Shown piece by piece: positions 28,162-41,100 of a DNA stretch of 64,000 nt. Source of the stretch: Brugia malayi. Taxonomy: Eukaryota > Nematoda > Chromadorea > Rhabditida > Onchocercidae. The notes under the pieces are model-generated. The model worked only from the letters and a program-made list of their open reading frames with translations. It was not told the DNA's origin and ran no database searches. The stretch's first letter is position 1. Every line of letters begins with the position of its first letter. The position numbers and the translations under genes are program-made. Where the stretch lies: positions 17,046,721 to 17,110,720 of the forward strand of contig NW_025062479.1 of NCBI RefSeq assembly GCF_000002995.4, written 5' to 3'.

Positions 28162-30463
28162 TTAGCGAAGCATTTCACCAGATTTATTAGTCGGATTTGA
28201 TACTTTAGGTTGTGGAACTTGCTGAGGCTTCCCCAAACTTCCAAACTGCTGCCCGTTTCCTCTAAACAAAAAAGATTAATTCGAACGACCAGTAATGTTT
28301 CATAGAATTAAAATCCATTATTACACACAAATTTTTTATAAGAAATCAACATTCATTAATTCAAATAAATAGAAATAAAACGTTTAAGTGACTGAAAGTC
28401 TTCTTGCATCATTTACCTGGCTTCTTTTTCATCTTTCTCTCGCTGTTCGTGAGCAAGATATGCCGTGTTTGATAGAAATGCTAACAGTCCTTTATGACAT
28501 CGATTTGCATAATGACCCTTTTCGCCGCACTAAAAATTATAGAAAGTAAATAAACAAAAGCATCAACATGCTTAATCTTACTTCACAGACTCTGTATAGG
28601 CTGCACAACTAGCTGTTTTGTCAAGTAAGATTAAGCAGTTTACTACATTATCACCATTTACTTCTTTCGACCAAACTTCATTCACTTGAGACAAAGTTAA
28701 AACAACACATTTTAAAAAAATGCATAAATATGTTCAAAATGAACGACAAAAAGTTGTTGGATAAAAATTAATTTTCCTGAAAATCCAAAAAGTTGGATAA
28801 AAAAATTAATTTTCCTGAAAAAAAGATTGAATAGAAATACAACGAGTTCAATAAGAAAAAAAATGACTGAGATGTTTAGTGAAATATATAAGTTCTAAGC
28901 TAAATTTTGAATTTTAAATACCTTATAGCAGGTTACATCAGAAAGCGCTTTTTTCTCGGAAAGAGCTACCAATTCTTGTGATATCTGTGCATTCACTTTC
29001 GATGAATCTAACAATGGTAATTGAGTTTGAGTAGGTAAATGAGGGCAGTATGTCGCCTGGAAATGCTTGTTTATAGTAAATAATTAACTGAATAACAAAA
29101 ATTAATGACACATGATTCATATGTTATCGTAGCACTTTTAATGTGACTATAAAAGAAAGCATATCCTAAATCATTTACCAATAGAAAATCAGTATCAAAA
29201 TAAAACATAAATTAAAGATCGAAATTGAGAATCATATTTGATTAAAACCTTATGGCCTCTTTCATGACAATTGTGGCATACTATTCCAATATTATATTGT
29301 CCTCGTGCTCGAAGAATTTGAGTTGTGTCCACAGGTGGGATGTTGAAAGATGGATGTGCATATTTGCAATCCCCACCATCCATACAAAAGCCAGCCAAAT
29401 AGTTAGGACAAAGAACACGCCTACGATGTCGATGTTTACAAAAAGGGCCTAAAATGACGTTAATAAAGCAATATTCCTTGTGTTCTTAAACTATCTTCCA
29501 CAAAAGGCATATTTCAGAAAAAAAAACATTACCATGCCGACAGAATCCACGATCATACCATGGACAATCCTTGATTTTACTTTCGGGATCAATATGTCGA
29601 AAAGGACATTCACGATTACTACAAGCCACTGCAAATCAAAGGCAAGAATAGGTCATAAAAAAATAATAATATTGTTTAGACACTTCTCCCTGAACAACTT
29701 CTCTTATTTCGAAAAAACTTATTTATTGTTAGTTGACTTTTATCAAAAAGAGAATATATTAGCAAAAAATATTCGCGACAAAAGAACGAAACCTTACTGT
29801 ATTTTGAGAAAAAGAAACATTCCGGCATTTTACTTAAATCGTATTCGTGCAAAAATTCGCATTGATCACCTTTTTTACATAACCCACGCAACCAGTGTTT
29901 ACATACTACAGCCTAAAAGAACATCTCTTTTAAACAAACAAGTAAAATAATGCAAGCAGGTTGGATGAGACTGCAAACTAGAAAATATTAAAAGAAAATA
30001 ACTTCAAAAGAAAAATCTATTTTCAATATGATAATAAAATGCAGATATCATGCCTTATCTCCAACAATATGCCTCAGTGGGCAAACAGCTCCCATTGTAC
30101 ATGTACCTTGCTCATTACGTATACATACACCACGGCCACTTTTGTCCATTCCCGAAAATGGGGCCTGAAAATCTTCAGCCTAATGAACGTGATAAGCGTC
30201 ACTTACAACATTAAATGGATATAAACCTTGAATAAAGACTGTAAAGACTCGTTGAAAAGAAAGCAGTCTTTACTTCATTTACCCAGTCATTCCTACATAT
30301 ATTCGGGCAAAAAATGAACCTCTCTCGCTCCACGCTGCTGTATCAACATTTCCTCCACATCCAGTAAGGCGCATGATACCCCTGACATGTAATCTTCCAT
30401 TGTAAGCGGAGTACTACCGAACAGTGAATAATGATGATATGGTGTAGCTGTTATTGCTGCCAT
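28162..30463 (-). CDS. cpsf-4: Cleavage and polyadenylation specificity factor 30-kDa subunit (CPSF30)
   Basis: CPSF subunit that helps recognise the AAUAAA signal in pre-mRNA 3' processing. Exons 30320-30463, 30054-30164, 29798-29912, 29533-29628, 29249-29448, 28922-29056, 28417-28529 and 28162-28261 give 337 residues with all phases closing. Five CCCH zinc fingers occur in tandem from about residue 62: '[19 protein letters not shown]', '[19 protein letters not shown]', one with '[10 protein letters not shown]', '[19 protein letters not shown]' and '[19 protein letters not shown]'. Two CCHC zinc knuckles follow, '[14 protein letters not shown]' and '[14 protein letters not shown]'; human CPSF4 has one and insect Clipper has two. 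Exon 2 appears to end at a GC donor (AAG|GCATGA), which restores the eight-residue spacing between fingers 1 and 2. The start follows an AG acceptor by 11 nt. Confidence 0.95.
28756..28820. repeat. Tandem duplication in a cpsf-4 intron
   Basis: A unit beginning 'GTTGGATAAAAA' and ending 'TTTTCCTGAAAA' is present at 28756-28783 and 28792-28820, nearly identical, period about 36 bases. Confidence 0.75.
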
Positions 30464-30476
30464 TTTATGCTCCTCT
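30464..30476 (-). promoter_or_regulatory. Candidate trans-splice acceptor of cpsf-4
   Basis: AG acceptor at 30476-30475, leaving 11 nt before the ATG at 30463. Confidence 0.45.
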
Positions 30477-32102
30477 AATTTTAAATGGTCTATAAAAACA
30501 TATATAATATTATGTGATTTTGTTCTCCTTGATCCTTGCTTTATAGAAATCATTACATTACAGAAAAGTTCAAGTAAGCACAACACAAGTTACATTCAGT
30601 ACTAAAAAGATCCATTATTTTGCTATCTTATACGAATATACGAACTATAAAATATGGCTAAATGATTTTGACGTTTCTTCTTTTTTCAGCCCCCAAATTC
30701 TCTTACTACGTAAACCTTTCCTCTGGTCAATTCATTAGAGATTTTATTTCCATTCTTTGGTTATTGTCATAACTCGGTTGTCTTCTTTGCATATGTGACA
30801 GAATATAACAGTTACATATGTATTGGCAAGATGATTTTCAAACTTCTAGACAACGGTAAACGCGAAGTTCGAAGTCAATTATTTCCACATGCTATACCAC
30901 AGGCAGTGCAAGATATGCTACGTTGCTAATGACACTTGGACTGTTAATAGGTGAAATAGTGGGAAAAGAACGGAAACGTAACGAACTCCACTTAAACAAC
31001 ATTCCAGTAGCTTCTTTAAACAGATCCCACATGTCATATTATGAAAAGCTTTCTGTCCCGTTCGTGACAGCTTAGGTCCAAAAACAGTACCACAACAACT
31101 TTGTATTTCTTTTGCGATTACCCTCCATCATCTCAAACCCCTTGTTCAGAATTACACTACAAAGAACAATTTCAGACGTGATTAAATCTGATACAAGATT
31201 TAGAGTATTCCCGGGACTTGTTTATTTGGAGAGGATCCCTTTCAAAATTGTCGCTTTCTGTGCAAGAGTTTATGCAATTTTGTCTTTCAGATTATTTCTA
31301 CCATATTTTCAAAAAGCTTCCAAAACGATGCAGCGATTCCACAAAACTTCCCTGCATTTACAGATGCTTGACAATTACCAAATCACAAATAAGAACTCAT
31401 ATTCAAAAAATTAAAAATTAGCATAAAAACAATGCTAATAATGATTCAATATATAATACCAAAAAAAAAAAAAAAAAAATGCACTCATAGCTAAATAAAC
31501 AAACGACATTTGATCTGGTAAAGAAAACTCCGCGAGCAGGACGCCAGTTACATAAAAAGTGAGATTCATTCACAAATAGCAAAAATGTGAACCAAGTACA
31601 GAGAATAGGAAAACCATTGGAGCTACAAAATTTTATCGGTTCTTTCAACGACCAAGTTTTTGTTTCTGAATTTATGAACATGAAATAATTACAGTCACTC
31701 GGAAATAAACATATACATAAATATATATCATTCGTTGCAGTTTATATATACAACTCAAAAAAGTCAAAATCACCTTCCTGAGATAAAACGTCTGCTTAAG
31801 TGGCACTGAGTTTTTACATTACAGACATCCCAACAAAAAACATCATCAAAAATAAAAAATTCTACATATTGAGAAACACTTCTAAAAGATCAAAAAAGTC
31901 ATAATGAGTATCATTAATAGCAATAGGCTCTCAAAATGAATCCATAAATAAGTTTTTGAAAGTGAAGAGACCTCAGAAGTAAAGAAAAAGTCCAATTTAT
32001 GACTCCAAATTTTTGAAGAGAAAAAAAAAATTTTTAAAACTAACTTTTAAAAGTATAAATACAATTATTTCAAAATGCTCACAAAATTTAGTTGTGGAAG
32101 GT
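30477..32102. other. Intergenic region between cpsf-4 and unc-84
   Basis: 1.6 kb with the cpsf-4 promoter side and the unc-84 3' end. Plus-strand open frames near 31.1-31.4 kb have no family signal. Confidence 0.55.
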
Positions 32103-32108
32103 TTTATT
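32103..32108 (-). terminator. Polyadenylation signal AATAAA of unc-84
   Basis: AATAAA on the minus strand about 38 nt after the TAG stop, a usual distance for a short nematode 3' UTR. Confidence 0.65.
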
Positions 32109-32145
32109 ATCTGGCTAAATTTTACTTTAAATGTTCAAAATTATT

Positions 32146-35100
32146 CTACGCCTTTTGCCCATGCACACGAAAACGATACAAGCATGTGTAATCTGAATCC
32201 CAGTTTGACTGCACCACCAGTTCAACTATTGATACCGGAGTGTTCAGCTCGTTCTGCAAAAGTGTGCTTGAATGAGGCTGAAAAATCTGAATATCTTATC
32301 ATAAGAGAAAATTTTCCTTTATTTGTTGAACACAACCAGTTTCCGCAACCTAAATATGACAGACGATTTGTCTACTTGGCGTAAATGTTTATGAAACAAA
32401 GACTTCTCTACTGTAACCCTCTCAATCAAAAAGTACTGTAAACGGTTTAAAACATCAAACCTGAGCATGAAATGTCTGCAAGGCTCTTCCCTTAATGTCA
32501 TATTCATATTGTCCAATTAAGGACTTTGATTTGAGATCATCAACTGCTTCGTAAGACTGAAAAATGAAGAAAAAATTCCACACGAATTTTGAATGAAGTC
32601 GAGGTTCATTCATGGCAGCATCCTTAAAAATCTTAGTATGCTATAACAAAATTTAACATAGTTTCTTATTCTAATTCCAATTAAAATAATGAAAAACATA
32701 CGTATACTTGGAAAAGTTTTGGTGCACTTCTCAAAACTCCATCGGGATGCAATGTTGAATGTAAATGTTCGTAGCTAACTTCTGTAACATAAATGGGATG
32801 CGACAACTTTATTGTTAAATATCCTTTACCACGAAAGGCCCAGCATTCACCAGCTGCTAGAGGACGATGCTAAAATAAATTTACAATCATTAAATATATC
32901 CAAAGTTAAAAAATTAAAATTCTTTGTGGAAATAGAATACCATCCATCTTCCCAGAAATATGCAAGAATTACTTGAATAACTGCTCTTGGTGAGTACGAA
33001 GAGTACCACAGAGGAATCCCAAAAACTGATTCCAGTCGTGAATTTTCTTTGTATGGCTTCGTACATCGCGTACTTACAACAGATGCCCCTGTAGAAACAC
33101 ATTTTCAGAAAGAAAAAAGAACAAATTATACCAATTTATTTTATAGTAAGAGATAGCAACACATAAGGAAATTTCTCCACTATAGAAATCACTTAAAAAA
33201 TATTTTTTATTATCTAAATTTTCTCCATTAACTCACACACGTAAAACTTGAAATGGACACAACATATTACCTGAACTTTCGAGCGCATAATCTACTTTAC
33301 CCGTCTTATCCGCATCATATGTGTCCAGTGCATCAGTTATCATCTTTTTAATTATCACAAAATCTGACTCCGACAATCCGAGAACAGAATTTAATTCAGT
33401 ATCCTGTAAAAAACAAACTTTCACCAATAATTTCAAAAATGAAATTTCAAAGCGACAATATGTTCGTAGTACGCTGTTAATTCGATATTTTCTTGCTCTA
33501 CCATAGACTGAATTCATTCAGTAGTTTTTCATTCCGGAGATCATACCTCCACTTTTGTATGTTATTAGCCAATCTATTCTTTTTTTGCTTCCTAATGAAC
33601 TCAAATTCAGTTCAAACTTACCGAAACTGTACCACTTTTTTTAGCTATATGACTTGCAAAGAGAGTGACTACTCGATTCTCTACTGCTTTCATAATTTCC
33701 AAACGAAATGCTTCTCGTTCTTCATGGGACGCCTTTTCGAAACGACTCAAACTAAATGAAAGTTCCTGAAAGTGTATGATTTACGCGAATATATTAGAAT
33801 ACATATACAGATAATAATGTATAAGCAAAAGAAAATCATGGAGCAGAAGAAAAAAAAAAAAAAAACTGAACTCAACAATAATGAATAAACAAATAAATAA
33901 ACTACTCATACTTAGATACCCCAGTGACATAAGTACTACCAATATTATTAAGGTCATCTTTAATTTTCTTATTAGTTTAATTTTGAGTGTGTTCAAATCA
34001 CCACTCTGCTTTGTATCGCAAGATATTATTGAATGAACGAATTATGTAATTCTGACTTTCTTTTCACCACAAAGCTAAATAGGACAAGATTATTTAAAAT
34101 AAATTTTAGTATGCTGGAATCATATCAATACAAATGTGTAAGAAAAAAAAAAATTAAGCGAATGTGTAGAATAACTAATTAACATTGTTGATATTTGATA
34201 CAGTGAGATACAATGACAAATATAATAGTCCAGTTAAAGATCAAGCTCTTCGCAGATTTTAATATAGTAAGATATAAGCGACTAGCAGAACTATTAATAA
34301 AAGATAAACTGCAAATCTAAAACCAGAATTTCAACTGAAAATCAAACTGAAAAAATACTTTATCAAACTGAGCGCGCAAATTCCGAACTGCAGATGAAAG
34401 ATCCGATAGTTCCTGAAACATGAAACCAGAAAATGTATAATAAAGGTATTTTAACCTTCCTGCAAAGAATGCCAGGAGTATGCCATCGTTTGACATTATT
34501 TCAAAAAATAATTGTTTTATTTTTCTGCATCAATCAGATAATATTATATACATGCCAAATGGAAAATGGTAGATAATTCAATTTGTTGAAAACACAATAT
34601 ACAAAAAAAAAAATTACACTAACGTTAGACAAAGCTGACCGCCCCGAATCGGATTGCTGTGAACTACGAATGATTTTTTGGGCAATTTCATTCTCGATTT
34701 TCTCAGATAGAATGTCCAATCGTTTCATTAATCGCCTTTCAACGACAAGTAAATGCTGAAATAAAGGCTGGAGAATAAAAATTTCGACCTCAGTCGAAAA
34801 AAGTTTCATGCTAATGTCTAATTAGATAAGCAAATATTCTTTGCAAGACAAAAACTTCACACAGATCTACATTTTGAAATAATTATTAGAAAACTAAAAT
34901 TTCTTGAAATCGACATAAAACCGATGCTTATTGTTAGTTAGTAACGCATTCAAATTAAATATCATAATCAATACCTACGAATACTCAAGCTTATTAGAAT
35001 TCATAAACAAAAAAAGGAAACAAAATATGAATGATTAAATTAAATAGAAATGTAATCAAATTAAACTGAAGTAAAATTTACTCTTTCCAATTCTTCATCG

Positions 35101-38100
35101 TCTGATTTTCTCAAATTAGTTACATAGTTTAGGGGATCTTGATTATTTCTATGCTGCAACAATTGATCTTCGACTAATGATGATTCTTTTAGTCTGAAAT
35201 TCACATTTTTATTGAAAGTTATGAAGTTGAAACAGTGAAAAACAAAGGATCTAACTGATTACATAGAACAATCTTTGTTAATACTTATAATGTTTCCAGA
35301 ACATATGCCAAAACATACTGATTTGGTGATACGTGCAAATTTGATTTTATTTTTTAAATATTGATTCATTTTCTCGAGAATTATTGAAGCAAAAAATCAT
35401 ATTAAATTTCAGATGAGCAAAAAATACACACTGCTTATCTGTAAGCATCAGAGAAGAGCCTCGTCCGATTAATCTTAATGCTTTATGTATGTTCTTGTAA
35501 CGATCTTCTTCTACTTGTCGTTCTCGGCGTAATTGCAACACTTTCAATTCCAACAGTTCCTGCAATTTGAATCTTTAAAATACAACATTAACTTACATCA
35601 TAATGTTTTCGTTTTTTTCAAAATTAACATGCTTCAGCTTCAAAAGATACCTTTTCATGTCGTAAATGTTCCAAAGTCCACTCAGCTTGCTGGTCATTGG
35701 AGCCTTCTGAACTAATTACGCCTTCCTGTAAGAAAATCCTTTAAACATAAAACTTTCAATCCAAAAGAAAATAAAGTTGTGGGGAAGTGAATTAGATATG
35801 AAATCATGGTTGTTCAGACTTAAATTTGATTTAGTTTTCAAAAATTAGAGCAAAAATTTAATAGAAAACCAAAAAAAAGTCAAAAGACCATGATATAATA
35901 AAGAAAGCTGACCGTTTTTTGATTTGAAAATGGCATGAACTGAGCAATTATTGAAATGAAGGATGATGGTAACGTCAACAAAATTTGTGTCCCAGAGCTT
36001 ATCAATTTCCATATAAATAAGACCATGGTTCCAATGTTATCAAAAATACAACCAACTAAAAAAGAAAAATGATGCATATGAGTTGCCTTTTAAGGAAATA
36101 AACATTCCAACGATAAAGAATCAGAAGTTAGTTGTAATTAAGATGCAATTGCAGTATATCAAATCATATAGAAAGGAGTTCCGAACTGAATGAAGTTCCT
36201 TAAAGCGAAATCAGTCATTTTGAGTGTGTTTTTCCCAGTAAACCAGTCAGCAATTGTTCCCATAATATCAAAATTCCATAACCGAAATGATACAGACTTT
36301 GAGAAACTAGGCATAAAAATAGCCTTGTCTTTTCCTATTTTCATGAATTTCTTTACAAAAAAGGTCCAATGAGAATTTAAAAAATCACTAATTAATTTCA
36401 ACAAATTTTTTATGGACTGAAGAGGAAATACATAAACAAAAATAACTTTGAATCCATCCCGAAACAACAGACATCTGTTGGATGATGCCACACAGACTAG
36501 AACCTAATATACTGATACTTTCAAAGAAATGAATTATTGCTGATTCACCTGAAATAGATTTTATAAAATACTAAAAAATAAGTAATGTATAATTCAAGTG
36601 AAGAAATCTGAATATGAAAGAATTTTGTAGGTTAAAAGCAAAATTTGCATACCAAAACTGTATAACTCCGTCGGAATTCTACATAAAAAATAACTGCATA
36701 TATTAGTCACTGCTTTCGTACCCACTGACTGACCTGAAAAAAGAATTTCATTCGTTTAAAGATGACATTTAGAAGAATTCCAGCTAAGTGAAAGATTTTT
36801 AAAGTAATATCTGAAGTCTGTCTAATACTAAACTGAATAGTTGTGTAATAGTGAATGAATGAGAGATACCAATCAAACATTTAGACCAAATATCCCTAGC
36901 GAGACATTACATTACAACGACCAAAAATGAAGAAAAGATTGAAAGACGGATCTGAATTGAGAGAAAAAGGTCGTAGATTCGAAAAGAAAAAAAAAGATCC
37001 AACCAGCCACAATCACATATTTCGGTAATTGAAGAACTTGTTCCAGTGACCTCTCTGAATGTATTATCGCGCCACATAGTTTTGCAGGATATAAGAAGAG
37101 ATCATACAAGAAACGGAAAATAACAAACAGCAAATACAAAGCATTTTCAAGCACCAAATTTAGACCACGTTCTACTTTTTGCTTCCATCCTGTTATTAGA
37201 ATATATAACATACATCAATAAAACTTATGGTTTGTGACCAAGTTCTAGAATTCTTAAATATTGAAACATGTTAGTGTCATAACTATATTTCGGTAAAAGT
37301 TGGATTTCATAAACCTTTGAAATCAAAATTACCATCGAAAAAACTTTGTTGAATTTTGCCAAATAGTTCCATCCCACCTACCATTAAATCATCCCCGCTA
37401 TCATGTCCTAAAATAACATTGCGCATGAGATATGCAAAAATCAAAAAAAAAAAAATTACTGATAATCTAAGTTTTTCAATTTGAGATTTCGAAACCAGTT
37501 AAAGATTTCTATAAGATCTGATTGTCACGGACATAATAAAGTCAAAATGATTTGCTGTCGAAAAAATTATGAATTTTGCCACAATTTTTCATTAATACAT
37601 AAAAACAATTTCTTTAAAGAAACAAATCTGAAACTGCACTTACGTTTATGAAACATAATGAGCAACAAAAGAAAGACAAGCAAAGGAAATAACCACTTCC
37701 AGAATACAGTAGAGTACTTCACAGAACCACGAGTTGGAAAAAGCTGACTAAAAAAGGCATCGTCAAAATTAAGAAACCGATAAAATTCAACAATAATTGC
37801 TGAGAGTGTAACCGAAAAAAAAAGTGAGAATTAAATAACGGGATATACCTTTTGTGAACCATTTTTTGTCGACTTTTGGCAGCTGTAAATTCGAGATTAG
37901 CGGTTAATTTTTTCCTTTTAACCTGTCTTACTTCTTCGTAACCAACCAGCAGTGCGGCTCTTAGTCCAAACCTATAGAAAAATCACATTTGACCAAATAG
38001 TTTAAATGAAATTCTAATTCGCCTTTTTCTTAGTCTTCTTTTATATAATAGAAGATAACAGAAAATGAAGAATTTATTAAAACTGAAAAGTACGAAGATC

Positions 38101-41100
38101 AGATAAAAGTGTCGACTTTCAGCATGCTATATCTTGTGACAACACTTTCAAATACTAATAAGCAAAAGTTACAAAAATAGTTTCGAGATCATGCAAAATC
38201 TCTACCAACAGTACCACTACGTATGAATAAAATAATTTGAGGAATTGGAATTGGAGAGACTGGACTAAAACTCCGCTTTCTAAAATAGTGAACATTCATT
38301 CCATCGTCTGAATATGGTTGTGTAACTCTATCCTGCTCTTTAAATGTGAGATGACATGCTCCAGATTGTTGAAAAAAATAATTACACATTAGCCAATGCA
38401 TAAGCTACACGCTCTCGAACATTCTCGGCGATATAGAATGGTAATGAATGCACAGAAACCAGGAAAAAAATGAAACCAGTAGCGCACGAATACAAAAGAT
38501 CAATCAAAAAACGGAAGATTTGAAAGTGTAAATAATGTTCAAGTTGCGCTGATGAACTCCCGGCAGTTTGCTGCTGCAAGGATCTAAAATCAAAGAAAAG
38601 TTCTACCTTAATTCTACATATTTGCCAATTTTGCAACAAAAGAAAAAAATAGTTTTAATACTGAAAGCATAAGTTCTTTATGAAAGGGATATATAAATTT
38701 GCATAACGTGAACTTCAAGCATAAAAAACAATTTAAAACTCATGTCTTCAAATCAAACCAAATGAAGGACATAAAAGACAACTTACTGCTGCAATCGAAC
38801 TGAACCGAGAGATTGACCAAAAATGCAAGAGAACGCCATTAACGGTAGGGAGACTAATTTTGTTATTGGAAGGAAAACGATGATAAAACATGATGTGACA
38901 ATTTCAGACAAGAAGCTAGCAAAACGATTAGTGTATGGTAATGTTTCCCCGTGTGGCAGATTCTTGTTTACGGTACGACTGCGAAGATTATAGGTTGAGT
39001 GACTGAAATAGTCAATGAAACAACGAGAAGTGGGAAATATTGAAGAAATAAGTTCTCATGGTGTAGCAAAAGAAAAAATTAAGTAATAATATCATGTATT
39101 CTACTAACAATAGAAAGGAATGCAATCGCAGTAGGTAAATTGATGCTGGTTCAAAATAAAAATTCCGACTCAGCTATTCTAGATTAAAGTTCTAACGTTT
39201 ACTTATCCAGTCACACCGTCGAAATAAAAAGACGGCCAAAGAAAAACTGCCCACAATTTTATCAAAACAAATATCAGAAATTACAGTCTTCCTGACATGT
39301 ACCCTCCAGATTTAAGAAGATTGATACATCTCCAAAATTTCGCCAGAAATTAGCAAAAACGTTGCAGTTAGCAATTAGACAAACCTGAAACTAAAATAAC
39401 TTCCAATCCAAGCAATTTTCTCAATGGTAAATTCGAAAATTTTTATTGGCGACAGTGCTGCCATAAACGTAAGGTAAAATAATTTGAAGAGAAGTGATTC
39501 CATTAATCCTTTGGATACTTTCATAGTACGAACCGACTGCTTGTTAATTTCTGTTCCACGATCTTCGGAGTATTCGTAACTGCTAGTTCTTACACGCCGT
39601 TGTACATTAGGAGTTAAATCATGTCTAAAATGTCTTTCAAAATGATTTGGTAATCGCAAATTAAAGTTATGGAACAACCACCGTAGAGTGAATTGATGGA
39701 TTTAAATTTAAATTAAATTTTTTAAAAAGCAGATATTTTAAAGTCAGAACTGTCAGAGTGAACCACAGTAATATGAAAGACAAGAGTGATTCAATTTTAA
39801 TATTCCCAAAAATCTCTATATCTTCAAGAAAATCAAAAAAAGTTGGAAAAAATAATTTTCAGTGAAAACGACAAACAAGGGTAACATACACCGGGCTGAA
39901 CGAAAAACGCGCACGCCATTCATGTTCGTCATAACCACCACCATAATTGGAACTGCTGCGTCTTCGTCTAATTCCACCTCTATTTTTTTTTTTTAAAAAA
40001 AAAGAGATAAAAAAATAACAAAAGAAATTCCTGTAAAATCGCTAGGCTGACATTAAACAATGAAAAATGAATGTATAGTTTTAGATAAAATTCATGCTTG
40101 ATGTGGAGTTGTATTTCAGAAATAGAGCAGTTTTACATGAAGACTTAAAAAACTTGATCTTCCACTAAATATTGTATAACTTTTATGGCGTCTTATTCCA
40201 ATCATAACTGATAAGTTTTTGATTAAAAAATTTTATCCATATGAATTCTCAGTTTAAACGACATGATTCATATGACAGCCATGAATAAAAACTAAATATA
40301 TAAATTCAGCAAAAATTTTATTTGCAAGCTGTGAGCCAAAAAAGAATCACATCAAAAAGAAACAAATGATAAACTTACTGGACATCAGCTTTGGAAAAGT
40401 AACCAAGTGTTATCATATTAGTAAATGACTGTCCTAACTTATTAGCCAAAGCACTGGATGAAGTCAATTGACTATGCCATACTGTTTCTTGGAATGGCGC
40501 TCGAAATGACTGAAATTCAATTTTTTGCTGGAAAATTGGAAATCACCTTATATTGAGATTTACATAAAACTGCATAATTTGATGGCTTAAATTAAAATCA
40601 AAATAAAGAAGTTTTCAATAAGATAATTGCTCCTTGCAAAAACAAGCTTACATACAATTACCAATATGCATATTTAAATAATCTATTGAAATTTTAAGTA
40701 ATTACTGAAACCTTATTCAATAAATCTTGAGTAAAATTGCTAGCGAATAATTTACTGTAAATTAGAAAAATTAATAAAACTTTCATTATCTGGCATAGTA
40801 CTCTATATTTTGTAGTGAATATGAGCGACGGAAATTTCCTATCTTGTCTTAAATTTGTCATATTTAATAAAGGAAAAAAAAAAAAAACAAGTGAAACCAA
40901 CCTTCTTTACTTTCTCCAATTCCTCTGAGCTATGCTTGTGTTTTTCAAGACCTTAAACATATTTGAAATTTCAAGCAGAGAATTATGTACAAAATTTCGA
41001 AACAAAAACAAAATGGAATAATGCCTAAAAGTTTCAATGGAACAATAACTTAAAGGTGTCAATTCCAATTTTTAATCCCACCACACAGGAAGTAAAAAAA

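Noticed and set aside
29480..29950. 156-codon open frame on the plus strand
   Set aside because: It lies antisense over cpsf-4 zinc-finger exons and their intron. The minus strand there encodes unmistakable CCCH fingers, and the plus frame has no family resemblance.
36159..36491. Continuous 110-codon minus-strand open frame as a single unc-84 exon
   Set aside because: Its frame cannot join the neighbouring exons. The exons 36447-36548 and 36244-36306 in another frame join in phase on both sides.
36679..36710. A 32-nt ultrashort intron in unc-84
   Set aside because: A single 81-nt exon (36653-36733) is open across it in the correct frame and joins a better donor at 37003, so no ultrashort intron is needed.
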